Shown one piece after another: positions 49,051 through 49,433 of a stretch of 49,433 nt of DNA (the stretch's first letter is position 1; the number at the start of each line of letters is the position of its first letter). The DNA is from RGDT01 sp964630925 (lineage in GTDB: Bacteria > Planctomycetota > Planctomycetia > Gemmatales > Gemmataceae): NCBI GenBank assembly GCA_964630925.1, contig CAZVZK010000078.1, positions 1 through 49,433 of the forward strand, given 5' to 3'. The notes beneath the pieces are model-generated. The model did no database searches, was not told the origin of the DNA, and was given only the letters and a program-made list of their open reading frames with translations. The position numbers were made by a program, and so were the translations under genes.

Positions 49051-49433
49051 TCAGTAGCGGTAGTGGTCGCTCTTGTAGGGCCCGTCCTTCTTGACGTGGA
49101 GGTACGCGGCCTGCTCGTCGGTCAGCTCGGTCAGTTGCACGTTGAGCTTCTTGAGCTGCAGCCGCGCGACGTGCTCGTCGAGCTTCTTCGGCAGGACGTA
49201 GACGCCCACCGGGTACTTGTCGTTGTGCCGCCACAGCTCGATCTGGGCGAGGACCTGGTTGGCGAACGAGCTGCTCATCACGTACGACGGGTGGCCGGTG
49301 CCGCAGCCGAGGTTCACCAGGCGGCCCTTGGCCAGCAGGATGATCTTCTTGCCGTCGGGGAAGATGACGTGGTCGACCTGCGGTTTGATTTCTTCCCACT
49401 GGTACTTCTCGATCGAGGCGACGTCGATTTCGT
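49051..49433 (-). CDS. ahcY: Adenosylhomocysteinase, C-terminal part (5' end outside window)
   Basis: The last 126 codons of S-adenosylhomocysteine hydrolase, which splits SAH into adenosine and homocysteine and so keeps methylation reactions running. NLGCGTGHPSYVMSSSFANQ and VLAQIELW match the NAD/substrate-closing region, and the terminus KKDGPYKSDHYRY carries the conserved Lys/Tyr that bind NAD from the partner subunit. The frame stays open to the window edge (upstream residues read IEKYQWEEIKPQVDHV), so the gene continues beyond 49433. Confidence 0.95.
   Translation of the reverse strand, partial: EIDVASIEKYQWEEIKPQVDHVIFPDGKKIILLAKGRLVNLGCGTGHPSYVMSSSFANQVLAQIELWRHNDKYPVGVYVLPKKLDEHVARLQLKKLNVQLTELTDEQAAYLHVKKDGPYKSDHYRY

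Overview
The window is GC-rich DNA from a member of the Planctomycetota, most likely a Gemmata-like (Gemmataceae) bacterium. The evidence is a TIGR02996 repeat-companion protein, a DUF1587/1592/1588/1585 cytochrome gene coupled to a twin-arginine DUF1552 gene, an N-terminal LEDR-type motif on a secreted protease, and many exported proteins of unknown role. No rRNA, tRNA, CRISPR array or insertion sequence was recognised.

Layout: (1) 1-9091 is a surface-glycan region. It holds the end of a membrane-anchored beta-helix protein, a PfkB/RfaE-like sugar kinase, an exported papain-like protease, GDP-L-fucose synthase, a GT2 glycosyltransferase, a large putative glycosyltransferase with a duplicated C-terminal module, a GT8-like transferase and two related 2OG-Fe(II) oxygenase-fold proteins, one of which has lost metal ligands. 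(2) 9215-14863 holds glutamine-dependent NAD synthase and a 1113-residue exported subtilisin with five Ig-like repeats and a P domain. (3) 15033-20730 is a minus-strand run: a small membrane protein, an exported protein of unknown function and two tandem exported caspase/EF-hand/WD40 proteins whose caspase domains share a 618-bp identical tract. (4) 21031-25788 is the glutamate synthase large subunit. (5) 25797-27640 is a compact three-gene unit with an ATP-grasp enzyme, a coiled-coil protein and a 72-residue protein. (6) 27883-31499 is the cytochrome/DUF1552 pair. (7) 31719-37544 holds an LptB-like ATPase with a HEAT-like tail, endonuclease V, a spherulin-4-like protein, a TIGR02996 protein and a short SecA. 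(8) 37634-43282 holds SbcD and a 1429-residue exported TPR-CHAT protease. (9) 43292-49433 holds glyA, a HAD phosphatase, small unknowns, a GbsR/MarR regulator, trpF, an exported dienelactone hydrolase, a Uma2-family gene with a broken relative beside it, and the end of ahcY.

Two themes stand out. One is extracytoplasmic proteolysis: a papain-like enzyme, a subtilisin, two caspase-fold proteins and a CHAT protease all carry export signals or export-like N-termini. The other is recent sequence homogenisation and small repeats: the caspase tract, a 302-bp tandem identity in the subtilisin, a four-copy dispersed palindrome family and several large intergenic hairpins.

The best candidates for undescribed systems are the caspase-pair operon, the ATP-grasp/small-protein unit and the paired active and inactive oxygenases in the glycan locus. 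All function statements come from reading motifs by eye; no database search was run.
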